NCBI RefSeq assembly: GCF_039535475.1
Contig: NZ_BAAAXG010000002.1
Location: 62,001-126,000 of the forward strand
Source: Streptomyces showdoensis
Lineage (GTDB): Bacteria; Actinomycetota; Actinomycetes; Streptomycetales; Streptomycetaceae
Reading direction: 5' to 3'
DNA length: 64,000 nt
The position numbers and the translations under genes are program-made. Positions 48,401 through 56,876 of this stretch are shown here, piece by piece (within the stretch, counting starts at the first letter, position 1; every line of letters begins with the position of its first letter). The notes below the pieces were generated by a model. It was given only the letters and a program-made list of their open reading frames with translations, had not been told where the DNA came from and did not search any database.

Positions 48401-48847
48401 ACCATCGAGAACAACGTGGTCGCCGACACCATGAACTACCCGGGGATCATGCTGGCCACCGACCACGACCCGCTGCCCTTCACCGGGCAGACGCTCATCG
48501 CCGGCAACGCCCTGTACCGCACGGGCGGCGCCTTCTGGAACGAGGACCAGGAGTTCGGCGCCATCACCCTCTTCGCCCAGGGCCAGGACATCCCGGGCGT
48601 CACCATCCGGGACACCGAGATCCTCGACTCGACCTACGACGGCATCCAGTTCAAGACGGGCGGCGGGTCCATGCCGAACGTCAGGATCAGCAACGTCCGC
48701 GTCGACGGCACGGTCAACGGTTCCGGGATCCTCGCGATGAGCGGGGCCCGCGGCAGCGCCACCCTGTCCGGGGTGACCTTCGCGAACACCGCCGAAGGGG
48801 ACGTCCTGGTCGAACCCGGCTCGCAGTTCGTCGTGAACCGCGGCTGA
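45488..48847 (+). CDS. secreted GH87-type alpha-1,3-glucanase (multi-modular), copy A
   Basis: A 1119-residue exported enzyme. Order: signal peptide (MGLLISALIALGLLPVPAHA), discoidin-like module 1 (about 35-170) and 2 (about 178-316), two CARDB modules (about 320-432 and 433-540), a CBM6/35-like module (TEYEAEDARYQGT to LEQVAPP, about 541-705), then a GH87 beta-helix catalytic domain (about 714-1119). The family's three catalytic Asp appear as YADGINF (Asp902) and NTGDDALAVW (Asp925, Asp926), spaced 23 and 24 as in characterised GH87 enzymes. It would cut alpha-1,3-glucan. The GTG at 45488 begins a normal signal peptide; TTG and ATG alternatives exist nearby. Confidence 0.82.
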   Translation: MYGRRLAMGLLISALIALGLLPVPAHAAAAADTDLALGRAVTASGALGGYPAGNLTDGTQASYWEGPAGAFPQWAQVDLGAAVRVDRVVLKLPTGWEARDQNLAVLGSTDGSAFTTLAGAQARRFDPAAANAVSLTLSGSQVRYLRVQITANTGWNAAQLSALEVYGEPGGTVPPVGGTDLARGKPVEATSVTQNYQAANAVDGSTATYWESAGFPASLTVKLGADAELAGVVVKLNPDPAWGPRTQSFEILGRAAGATSFTTLKARADYAFSPSSGQNTVTVPVTGRFADVRLTFQSNTGAPGAQVAELQVLGTAAPAPDLVVTELGWTPAAPTESDPVTVQATVRNAGTAAAPASSLAVSVEGAVAGTAQVASLPAGSSATVAVPVGRRSVGSYTVSAAADPANAVAELDDTNNSRTAASKLTVGQSPGPDLMVTGITANPSAPAVGAPVSFTVSVLNRGTTAVPAGTVTRLTAGTTTLNGSTGAVAAGQTATVAISGTWTATTGGVTLTATADATGTLTETDETNNVFSKSLVVGRGAAVPYTEYEAEDARYQGTLLTADRLRTFGHTNFATESSGRRSVRLDANGQYVEFTSVNQANALTVRNSVPDAAAGGGAEATLSLYANDVFVQKLTLSSKHSWLYGTTDDPEGLTNRPGGDARRLFDESHALLARSYPPGTRFRLQRDGDDRAAFYVVDLIDLEQVAPPTPQPSGCVSITEYGAVPNDGIDDTDALQRAVTADQKGEIGCVWIPAGQWRQEQKILTDDPLNRGQYNQVGIRDVTIRGAGMWHSQLYTLTPPQNAGGINHPHEGNFGFDIDDNTQISDIAIFGSGTIRGGDGNAEGGVGLNGRFGRNTKISNVWIEHANVGVWVGRDYSNIPELWGPGDGLEFSGMRIRDTYADGINFANGTRNSTVYDSSFRNTGDDALAVWASKYVKDTSVDVGHDNHFRNNTVQLPWRANGIAVYGGYGNTIENNVVADTMNYPGIMLATDHDPLPFTGQTLIAGNALYRTGGAFWNEDQEFGAITLFAQGQDIPGVTIRDTEILDSTYDGIQFKTGGGSMPNVRISNVRVDGTVNGSGILAMSGARGSATLSGVTFANTAEGDVLVEPGSQFVVNRG

Positions 48848-48862
48848 CCCGGGACCCGGGAA

Positions 48863-48889
48863 CGGCGGTCCGCCCCCGGCGGACCGCCG
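48863..48889 (+). terminator. terminator after GH87 copy A
   Basis: CGGCGGTCCGCC-CCC-GGCGGACCGCCG is a perfect 12-base stem just after the stop codon. Confidence 0.7.
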
Positions 48890-49049
48890 CTCCGGCATGC
48901 CCGCTCACCCGCCCCCGGGCCTTCTCGATTCGCCTTGCCCAAGTGGTGGACGACCCTCGGTTCCTCTGGAACTCTCTGAGCGTCCCGCGCAAAGAATTGA
49001 CATTCGAGCGCGATTTCTGGACTCCCTCAGGACTGAGAACCGAGGAGCG

Positions 49050-52000
49050 ATGAGGATCCGCAACTGGAGATCACGGGGCCTGAGCGCCGCGATCGCGACG
49101 AGCCTGCTGGCACTGGGCGGCCCCCTGACCGCCGCCCACGCGGCAGGCGGCCCCAACCTCGCCCTGGGCGACGCCGCAGCGGCGAGCAGCGCGCACGCCG
49201 AGTACGGCGCCGCGAACATCACCGACGGCAACCAGGGCACCTACTGGCAGAGCTCCGGCTCCGCCCTCCCGCAGTGGGTGCAGGCCGACCTCGGCACCGC
49301 CACCCGCGTCGACGAGGTGGTGCTGAGGCTCCCGGCCGGCTGGGAGAGCCGCAACCAGACGCTCTCCGTGCAGGGCAGCGCCGACGGCACCGCCTTCACC
49401 ACCCTGAAGTCCTCGGCGACCTACGCCTTCACCCCCGGCGCCGGGAACACCGTCACCATCGCCTTCCCGGCCGCCCAGGCCCGCTTCGTACGGGTCGACA
49501 TCACCGCCAACACGGGCTGGGCCGCCGCCCAGCTCTCCGAACTGGAGGTGCACGGCGCCGACGGCACCTCCCCGAACCTCGCGGCCGGAAAGACCCTCAC
49601 CGCGAGCAGCAGCACCCAGACCTACGCGGCGGCCAACGCCAACGACGGCAACCGCGCCACCTACTGGGAGAGCACCGGCGGCGCCTTCCCCCAGTGGCTC
49701 CAGGCCGATCTCGGCGCGGGCCTGCGCGTCGACCGGGTGGTGCTGCGCCTGCCGGACACCTGGGAGGGCCGCAGCCAGACCCTGAAGATCCAGGGCAGCA
49801 CCGACGGCAGCTCCTTCACCGACCTGACCGCCGCCCAGGCCTACGCCTTCGACGCGACGAACGGACGCAGCGCGACGCTCGCCTTCGGCGCCACCACCAC
49901 CCGGTACGTCCGCGTCCTCGTCACCGCCAACACGGTCCAGAACGCGGCCCAGTTCTCCGAGCTGGAGGTCTACGGGCCGACCACCGGCGACACCCAGGCG
50001 CCGACCGCCCCGGCCGGCCTGGCCCTCACCGAGCCCGCCTCCGGCCAGATCCGCCTCACCTGGACCGCGGCCACCGACAACACCGCCGTCACGGGCTACG
50101 ACGTCTACGCCAACGGGACCCTGCTCACCAGCCTCGCAGGGAACGTCACCACCTACACCGACACCCGCCCCGCGAACCAGACCGTGTCCTACACGGTCCG
50201 GGCCCGGGACGCGGCCGGCAACCAGTCCGGCGACTCCAACACCGTCACCCGCATCGGCGACGCCGGCGACACCCAGGCGCCGACCGCCCCGGCCAACCTC
50301 GCCTACACCGAGCCCGCCTCCGGCCAGATCCGCCTCACCTGGACCGCCTCCACCGACAACACCGCCGTCACCGGCTACGACGTCTACGCCAACGGAACCC
50401 TGCGGGGCTCCGTCGCCGGGAACGTCACCACCTACACCGACACCCAGCCCGCCTCCGCCACCGTGACCTACTCCGTGCGGGCCAAGGACGCGGCGGGCAA
50501 CCAGTCCGGCGCGAGCAACGGCGTCACCCGCAACGGCAGCGGCGGCACCGGCTCCAACCTGGCCGTCGGCAAGGCGATCGCCGCCTCCTCCACGGTGCAC
50601 ACCTTCGTCGCCGCCAACGCCAACGACAACAGCACGGCCACCTACTGGGAGGGCGCGGGCGGCAGCTACCCGAACACCCTCACCGTCAAGCTGGGCGCCG
50701 ACGCCGACCTCGACCGGCTCGTCCTGCGGCTCAACCCCGACACCGCCTGGGGCGCCCGATCCCAGACGATCGAGGTGCTCGGCCGCGCCCAGGACGCCAC
50801 CGGCTTCAGCGGGCTCGTCGCCGCGAAGAGCTACGCCTTCGACCCCGGGAGCGGCAACCAGGTGACGATCCCGCTCACCGCCCGGGTCGCCGACGTCCAG
50901 CTCCGGATCACCGCCAACACCGGCGCCCCGGCCGGGCAGATCGCCGAGTTCCAGGTGATCGGCGTCCCGGCGCCCAACCCGGACCTGCGGGTCACCGGGC
51001 TGACCGTCTCGCCCGCCGCGCCCGTCGAGTCGGACCCGGTCACGGTGAGCGCGACCGTCCGCAACGACGGCACCGCCGCCGCCCCGGCCAGCAGCCTCGC
51101 GGTGCGCCTCGGCGGCATCAAGGTCGCCACGGCCGCCGTCGGCGCGCTCGCCGCGGGCGCCCAGACCACCGTCACCGCGTCGATCGGCGCCCGGGACGCC
51201 GGCTCGTACGAGCTGAGCGCGGTCGCGGACGAGGCGGACGCGGTCATCGAGCAGAACGAGACGAACAACGCCTACACCAGCCCGACCGCGCTCGTCGTGC
51301 GGCCGGTCGACAGCTCGGACCCGGTCGCCGCCTCGGTGACCACCTCGCCCTCCAGCCCCTCGGCCGGCGACTCCGTCACCTTCAAGGTCGCCGTCCGCAA
51401 CCAGGGCACGGTCGCCACCGCCGGCGGCACCCACGGCGTCACGCTCACCCTGCTCGACGAGCGGGGCGGCACGGTGAAGACCCTCACCGGCTCCTACGGC
51501 GGCACGCTGGCCGCCGGGGCGCGGACCGAGGTGAGCCTCGGGCCCTGGACCGCCGCCGACGGCTCGTACACCGTCCGCACCGTCCTCGCCGACGACGCGA
51601 ACGAGCTGCCGGTGAAGCGGCAGAACAACACCGCCGTCCAGCCCCTCTTCGTCGGGCGCGGCGCGAACATGCCGTACGACATGTACGAGGCGGAGGACGC
51701 CGCCGCGGGCGGCGGCGCGACCGTCGTCGGGCCCAACCGCACGGTCGGCGACATCGCGGGCGAGGCCTCCGGGCGCAAGGCCGTGAACCTGGACGCGACC
51801 GGGGAGTACGTCGAGTTCACCACCCGGGCGGCCACCAACACCCTGGTGACCCGGTTCTCCATCCCGGACGCCCCGGGCGGCGGCGGGATCGACGCGACGC
51901 TCGACGTCTACGTCGACGGCGTCTTCAAGAAGGCCCTGCCGCTCACCTCGAAGTACGCGTGGCTGTACGGCTCCGAGACCGCACCCGGCAACTCCCCGGG

Positions 52001-53336
52001 AGCGGGCGGTCCGCGGCACATCTACGACGAGGCGCAGCTGATGCTCGGCGAGACCGTGCCGGCCGGCAGCCGGATCCGGCTCCAGAAGGACGCCGCGAAC
52101 ACCTCCACGTACGCGATCGACTTCGTGAACCTGGAGCAGGTGGCCCCGGTGGCGAACCCCGACCCGGCCGCGTACGCGGTCCCGGCGGGCTTCACCCACC
52201 AGGACGTGCAGAACGCGCTGGACCGGGTCCGGATGGACACCACGGGCGCCCTGGTGGGCGTCTACCTGCCGCCGGGCGACTACCAGACGGCGAGCAAGTT
52301 CCAGGTGTACGGCAAGGCCGTGAAGGTGGTCGGCGCCGGGCCCTGGTACACCCGGTTCCGCGCCCCCTCCACGCAGGACAACACGGACGTCGGCTTCCGG
52401 GCCGAGGGCACCGCGAAGGGCTCGCTCTTCAAGGGCTTCGCCTACTTCGGCAACTACACCTCGCGGATCGACGGCCCGGGCAAGGTCTTCGACTTCTCGA
52501 ACGTGTCGGACATCGTCATCGACGACGTCTGGAACGAGCACTTCGTCTGCCTCTACTGGGGTGCCAACACCGACCGGATCACGATCAGGAACTCCCGGAT
52601 CCGGAACCTGTTCGCCGACGGCGTCAACATGACCAACGGGTCCACGGACAACCTGGTCACCAACAACGACGCACGGGCGACCGGCGACGACAGCTTCGCG
52701 CTGTTCTCGGCGATCGACGCGGGCGGCGCGGACATGAAGAACAACGTCTACGAGAACCTGACCAGCACGCTCACCTGGCGGGCCGCGGGCGTGGCCGTCT
52801 ACGGCGGCTACGACAACACCTTCCGCAACATCCTCATCGCCGACACCCTGGTCTACTCCGGCATCACCATCTCCTCGCTGGACTTCGGCTATCCGATGAA
52901 CGGATTCGGAACCGGACCGACGACCTTCGAGAACATCTCGATCGTGCGGGCCGGCGGGCACTTCTGGGGCGCGCAGACCTTCCCGGGCATCTGGGTGTTC
53001 TCCGCCTCGAAGGTCTTCCAGGGGATCAGGGTCAACCACGTGGACATCGTCGACCCCACCTACAGCGGGGTGATGTTCCAGACGAACTACGTGGGCGGCC
53101 AGCCGCAGTTCCCCATCAAGGACACCGTCTTCAGCGACGTCTCCGTCACGGGGGCGCGCAAGAGCGGTGACGCCTTCGACGCGAAGTCCGGCTTCGGTCT
53201 GTGGGCCAACGAGCTGCCCGAGTCGGGCCAGGGCCCGGCGGTGGGCGAGGTGACCTTCAACGGGCTGCGGACGAGCGGGAACGCCGTGGACGTCCGCAAC
53301 ACCACCTCCACCTTCAAGATCAACATTAACCCGTAG
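49050..53336 (+). CDS. secreted GH87-type alpha-1,3-glucanase (multi-modular), copy B
   Basis: A 1428-residue exported enzyme. Order: signal peptide (1 to about 31), discoidin-like modules 1 and 2 (about 32-172, 174-312), two near-identical FN3 modules (about 316-405 and 410-497, each with TEPASGQIRLTWTA), discoidin-like module 3 (about 500-640), two CARDB modules (about 643-867), a CBM6-like module (MYEAEDA onward, about 874-1033) and a GH87 beta-helix domain. The catalytic Asp are Asp1190 (FADGVN) and Asp1213/Asp1214 (TGDDSFALF), again spaced 23 and 24. The many binding modules suggest attachment to an insoluble glucan. GAGGAG is close to the ATG. Confidence 0.82.
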   Translation: MRIRNWRSRGLSAAIATSLLALGGPLTAAHAAGGPNLALGDAAAASSAHAEYGAANITDGNQGTYWQSSGSALPQWVQADLGTATRVDEVVLRLPAGWESRNQTLSVQGSADGTAFTTLKSSATYAFTPGAGNTVTIAFPAAQARFVRVDITANTGWAAAQLSELEVHGADGTSPNLAAGKTLTASSSTQTYAAANANDGNRATYWESTGGAFPQWLQADLGAGLRVDRVVLRLPDTWEGRSQTLKIQGSTDGSSFTDLTAAQAYAFDATNGRSATLAFGATTTRYVRVLVTANTVQNAAQFSELEVYGPTTGDTQAPTAPAGLALTEPASGQIRLTWTAATDNTAVTGYDVYANGTLLTSLAGNVTTYTDTRPANQTVSYTVRARDAAGNQSGDSNTVTRIGDAGDTQAPTAPANLAYTEPASGQIRLTWTASTDNTAVTGYDVYANGTLRGSVAGNVTTYTDTQPASATVTYSVRAKDAAGNQSGASNGVTRNGSGGTGSNLAVGKAIAASSTVHTFVAANANDNSTATYWEGAGGSYPNTLTVKLGADADLDRLVLRLNPDTAWGARSQTIEVLGRAQDATGFSGLVAAKSYAFDPGSGNQVTIPLTARVADVQLRITANTGAPAGQIAEFQVIGVPAPNPDLRVTGLTVSPAAPVESDPVTVSATVRNDGTAAAPASSLAVRLGGIKVATAAVGALAAGAQTTVTASIGARDAGSYELSAVADEADAVIEQNETNNAYTSPTALVVRPVDSSDPVAASVTTSPSSPSAGDSVTFKVAVRNQGTVATAGGTHGVTLTLLDERGGTVKTLTGSYGGTLAAGARTEVSLGPWTAADGSYTVRTVLADDANELPVKRQNNTAVQPLFVGRGANMPYDMYEAEDAAAGGGATVVGPNRTVGDIAGEASGRKAVNLDATGEYVEFTTRAATNTLVTRFSIPDAPGGGGIDATLDVYVDGVFKKALPLTSKYAWLYGSETAPGNSPGAGGPRHIYDEAQLMLGETVPAGSRIRLQKDAANTSTYAIDFVNLEQVAPVANPDPAAYAVPAGFTHQDVQNALDRVRMDTTGALVGVYLPPGDYQTASKFQVYGKAVKVVGAGPWYTRFRAPSTQDNTDVGFRAEGTAKGSLFKGFAYFGNYTSRIDGPGKVFDFSNVSDIVIDDVWNEHFVCLYWGANTDRITIRNSRIRNLFADGVNMTNGSTDNLVTNNDARATGDDSFALFSAIDAGGADMKNNVYENLTSTLTWRAAGVAVYGGYDNTFRNILIADTLVYSGITISSLDFGYPMNGFGTGPTTFENISIVRAGGHFWGAQTFPGIWVFSASKVFQGIRVNHVDIVDPTYSGVMFQTNYVGGQPQFPIKDTVFSDVSVTGARKSGDAFDAKSGFGLWANELPESGQGPAVGEVTFNGLRTSGNAVDVRNTTSTFKININP

Positions 53337-53456
53337 TTGCATCACTCTGTCGCGCATTTACGAAATCAGCGCGATATCTTGCGTTCACTTGTCGCGGGTG
53401 GTTGAGTGTGGCCCACCCCACTCACCCACCCGCGCATCGCCCGAAGGGGACCACCC

Positions 53457-54875
53457 ATGAGAAGTGCCCGGCTCCGCCGTGCCCGCAGAACCGCCGCCGT
53501 CGGCCTCGTCTCCGCCCTCACCCTGACCGCTCTCGCCGCCTGCGGCACGAGCAGCAGCAGCGACGACGGCAACGGCGGAGCCGGGGCCGGGGGATCCTCC
53601 GACCCCTCGAAGCCGCTCGACCCCAAGACCAAGGTCACGCTCACCATCGACTGCATGCCGCCCGCCGCCAAGGCCGCCGAGCTCAAGGAATGGCAGGCGG
53701 ACGTCGCCGAGTTCAACAAGACGTACCCGAACGTCACCATCGAGGGCCGCTCCACCCCCGGCCAGTGCCTCGAACCCCCGCGCTTCACCGCGATGCTCAA
53801 GGCCAAGTCGCAGCCGGACGTCTTCTACACCTACTTCACCGACCTGCCGCAGGTCCTCTCCGAGGACGGCGCCGCCGACATCACCGCCTACGTCAACGAC
53901 AAGACCGTCCCGGCGCTGGCGGACATCGACACCAACGTCCTCGGCTCCCTCAAGCACGACGGCAAGCTCTACGGCCTGCCCACGAGCAACTACACGATGG
54001 GCCTGCTCGTCAACCGCAAGCTCTTCAAGGACGCCGGCCTCGACCCCGACAACCCGCCCCGCACCTGGGAGGAGGTCCGGGCCGCCGCCAAGAAGATCGC
54101 GGGCCTCGGCAACGGCGTCGCGGGCTTCGGCGAGTACAGCGCCGGCAACACCGGCGGCTGGCACTTCACCGCCCAGATGTACAGCCTCGGCGGCGACGTC
54201 GTCGACGCGAGCGGCACCAAGGCCGCCTTCAACGACGAGATCGGCAAGCAGGTCGCCAGGAACCTCCACGCCATGCGCTGGGAGGACGACAGCATGGGCA
54301 AGACCCAGCTGCTCAAGTGGGGCGACCTCCAGAAGCAGATCGCCACCGACAAGCTCGGCATGTTCCTCGCCGCCCCCGACGACATCGCGTACATGGTCCA
54401 GCAGCTCGGCGCGAAGTACGAGAACTTCGGCATGGGCCCCATACCCGGCGGCAAGAACACCCTCGCCGGCGGCAACAACTACATGATCAAGAAGGGCATC
54501 TCCGGCGACAAGATCAAGGCCGCCGTCGCCTGGCTGAACTTCAAGAACCTCACCGTCGGCAAGGGCCAGTTCGACTGGGCCCGAGCCAAGACCGACGGCC
54601 TCCCGGTCGGCGTCCCGCAGCCCAACTTCTGGCTGAACGACTCCAAGACCAAGGACGACGCCCAACGCGTCCAGCACGCGACCATGCCCGTCGCCAACTT
54701 CAAGACCTTCATGGACAACCCGGTCGCCGGCAAGGCCGAGCCGCCGAAGGCCCAGGAGGTCTACAAGGTCCTGGACAACGTGATGTCCGCGCTCCTCACC
54801 AACAAGGACGCCGACGTCGACAAGCTCCTCGCCACCGCCGAGACGCAGGTCAACCAGGTCCTGGCCCACCAGTGA
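53457..54875 (+). CDS. sugar ABC transporter substrate-binding lipoprotein
   Basis: A 472-residue protein with a lipoprotein signal (VGLVSALTLTALAACGTSSS) whose lipobox Cys starts the mature chain. The rest is a family 1 extracellular solute-binding fold: VAEFNKTYPNVTIEG, YGLPTSNYTMGLLVNRKLFK and AAVAWLNFKNLTVGKGQFDW. It captures oligosaccharides, probably the products of the GH87 enzymes. GAAGGGG precedes the ATG by 8 bases. The two permease genes follow; no ATPase gene is in the locus, as is usual in Streptomyces, where MsiK energises many sugar transporters. Confidence 0.9.
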   Translation: MRSARLRRARRTAAVGLVSALTLTALAACGTSSSSDDGNGGAGAGGSSDPSKPLDPKTKVTLTIDCMPPAAKAAELKEWQADVAEFNKTYPNVTIEGRSTPGQCLEPPRFTAMLKAKSQPDVFYTYFTDLPQVLSEDGAADITAYVNDKTVPALADIDTNVLGSLKHDGKLYGLPTSNYTMGLLVNRKLFKDAGLDPDNPPRTWEEVRAAAKKIAGLGNGVAGFGEYSAGNTGGWHFTAQMYSLGGDVVDASGTKAAFNDEIGKQVARNLHAMRWEDDSMGKTQLLKWGDLQKQIATDKLGMFLAAPDDIAYMVQQLGAKYENFGMGPIPGGKNTLAGGNNYMIKKGISGDKIKAAVAWLNFKNLTVGKGQFDWARAKTDGLPVGVPQPNFWLNDSKTKDDAQRVQHATMPVANFKTFMDNPVAGKAEPPKAQEVYKVLDNVMSALLTNKDADVDKLLATAETQVNQVLAHQ

Positions 54876-54958
54876 CCCGCCCGGGCGGCGGCGGACCGGC
54901 CCGGTCCGCCCCGCCCGTCCGCACCCTCAGCAGCGGCACCCAGCACCAAGGAGCGACG

Positions 54959-55919
54959 ATGCCGGCCCTCAGCACGATCCCGAGCGAGGCGGGAACCCGC
55001 CGCCCCGCCCCGACCGGCGCGGCGGACCCCCGCCCGGCCACCGGACGGTTCGCCACGTCCCTGCGGCGCAACCTGACCGCCCACGGCTTCCTCATCGGCG
55101 CCGTCCTCTGCTTCGCGGTCTTCTCCTGGTACCCGATGATCCGCGAGGTCCTGCTCGCCTTCCAGAGGACCGAGAGCGGCCGCACCACCTGGGTCGGCCT
55201 CGACAACTTCCGCACCGTCGCCGACGATCCCGCCTTCTGGCAGGCCTGGGGCAACACCGTCCTCTACACCGCCCTCGCCCTCGTCCTGGGCTTCGCCGTC
55301 CCCTTCGTCGCCGCCCTCGTCATCAACGAGTTCCGCCACGCCCAGGCCTACCTCCGGCTCCTCGTCTACCTGCCGGTCATGCTGCCCCCCGGTCGCCGCG
55401 GTACTCCTCTTCAAGTACCTGTACGACCCCGGATACGGCCTCCTCAACGAGCTCTTCGGCTTCCTCGGCCTGCCCGAGCAGCAGTGGCTCCAGGACCCGG
55501 ACCTCTCCCTGCTCGCCGTCGTCGTCGCCTCCACCTGGATGAACATGGGCGGCGCGACCCTCATCTACCTCGCCGCGCTCCAGACCATCCCCGGCGAGCT
55601 GTACGAGGCCGCCGAACTCGACGGCGCCGGCCTGCTCCGCAAGATCTGGCACGTCACCGTCCCGCAGACCCGGCTCGTCCTCTCGCTGATGCTGCTCATG
55701 CAGGTCATCGCCACCATGCAGGTCTTCGTCGAGCCGTTCCTGCTCACCGGCGGCGCCGGACCCGAAGGGTCCACCACCACCGTCGTCTACCTCATCTACC
55801 AGTACGCCTTCAGCTTCAACAACTACGGCGCCGCGGCCGCCCTCGGCCTGATGCTGCTCGTGCTCCTCGCCGGATTCTCGGCGGCGTACGTGAAGCTCAG
55901 CCGCGCCGAGGACGAGTAG
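54959..55919 (+). pseudogene. sugar ABC transporter permease 1, frameshifted (MalF-type)
   Basis: The first part starts at ATG 54959 and reads HGFLIGAVLCFAVFSWYPMI, then DNFRTVADDPAFWQAWGNTV and LRLLVYLPVMLPP. The frame breaks in a run of six C at 55385-55390; deleting one C continues with VAAVLLFKYLYDPGYG and the permease EAA motif YEAAELDGAGLLRKIWHVTV, ending at 55919. Rejoined, it is a normal six-helix MalF/UgpA-type permease of about 319 residues. As written it would be cut short. Sequencing error in a homopolymer is as likely as true decay. Confidence 0.8.
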
Positions 55920-55935
55920 CACCGGGGAGACACAG

Positions 55936-56811
55936 ATGTCCACACGCACGCTCATCGCACCCGGGCGGCTCGCCCGGCCCGGCGGCAAGGCCGCCTACCG
56001 GATCGTCCTCGGCCTGGTCCTCCTCCTGTTCACCCTGGTCTTCCTCGGCCCCCTCTACTGGCTGGCCTCCAGCGGCCTCAAGGACGCCCAGGAGGTCATC
56101 CAGACCCCGCCCACCCTGGTCCCGGCAGCTTCACACCGGGGAACTACACCCGGGCCTGGGAGGTCATGGACCTCGCCACCCTCCTCCTCAACACCCTCTA
56201 CTACGCCTTCGGCGCCCTCGCCTTCCAGCTCGTCCTGGACGTCGCCGCCGCCTACTCGCTCTCCAAGCTGCGCCCCGTGCTCGGCAAGGCCGTCCTCGGC
56301 ATGATGCTCGCCACCCTGATGATCCCGGCGACCGTCCTCGTCGTCCCCCAGTACCTCACCGTGCTCGACGTGCCGATCGTCGAGCGCAACCTGCTCAACA
56401 GCCCCTGGGCGATCTGGCTCCCGTCCGTCACCAACGCGTTCAACATCTTCCTGCTCAAGCGCTTCTTCGACTCCATCCCCGGGGAACTCCTGCACGCCGC
56501 CTCCATCGACGGCGCCGGCCCCCTGCGGACCCTCTGGTCGATCGTCCTGCCGATCTCCCCGGCCCATCCTCGGCGTCGTGTCGATCTTCGCGGTCGTCGG
56601 CGTCTGGAAGGACTTCCTCTGGCCGATGCTGACGCTCCCCGACCCCACCAAGCAGACCCTCAACGTGGGCATCTACTCCCTCTCCAACGGGGTCCCGGTC
56701 AACATCCTCATCGCCGCCCTGACCATCGCGTCCCTGCCGACGCTCGTCGTCTTCCTGCTCTTCCAGCGGAACATCATGAGCGGCCTCACCGCCGGCGGCC
56801 TCAAGGGCTGA
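55936..56811 (+). pseudogene. sugar ABC transporter permease 2, two frameshifts (MalG-type)
   Basis: Starting at ATG 55936, the frame reads YRIVLGLVLLLFTLVFLGPL. It breaks near 56124 (CCCGGCAGC lacks one G), continues as NYTRAWEVMDLATLLLNTLY through LLHAASIDGAGPLRTLWSIV (the EAA loop), and breaks again near 56563 (an extra C in GGCCC), after which ILGVVSIFAVVGVWKDFLWP and IMSGLTAGGLKG complete a MalG-type permease of about 291 residues. It is the partner of permease 1. Two single-base indels in one gene are either errors or true decay. Confidence 0.8.
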
Positions 56812-56876
56812 CCCGCCCCCCGCCCACGGCCCTCCGCACCTCCACCGCACACACCCCTGCCCGAAAGGACCGTCAC

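Noticed and set aside
45464..53357. Very long open frames of over 1100 codons on the minus strand opposite the GH87 genes
   Set aside because: They mirror GC3-biased coding on the plus strand, have Gly/Val/Asp-rich low-complexity sequence and show no domain or start signal.
54876..56876. Insertion sequence as the cause of the broken permease frames
   Set aside because: The breaks are single-base indels; no transposase, target duplication or terminal repeats are present.
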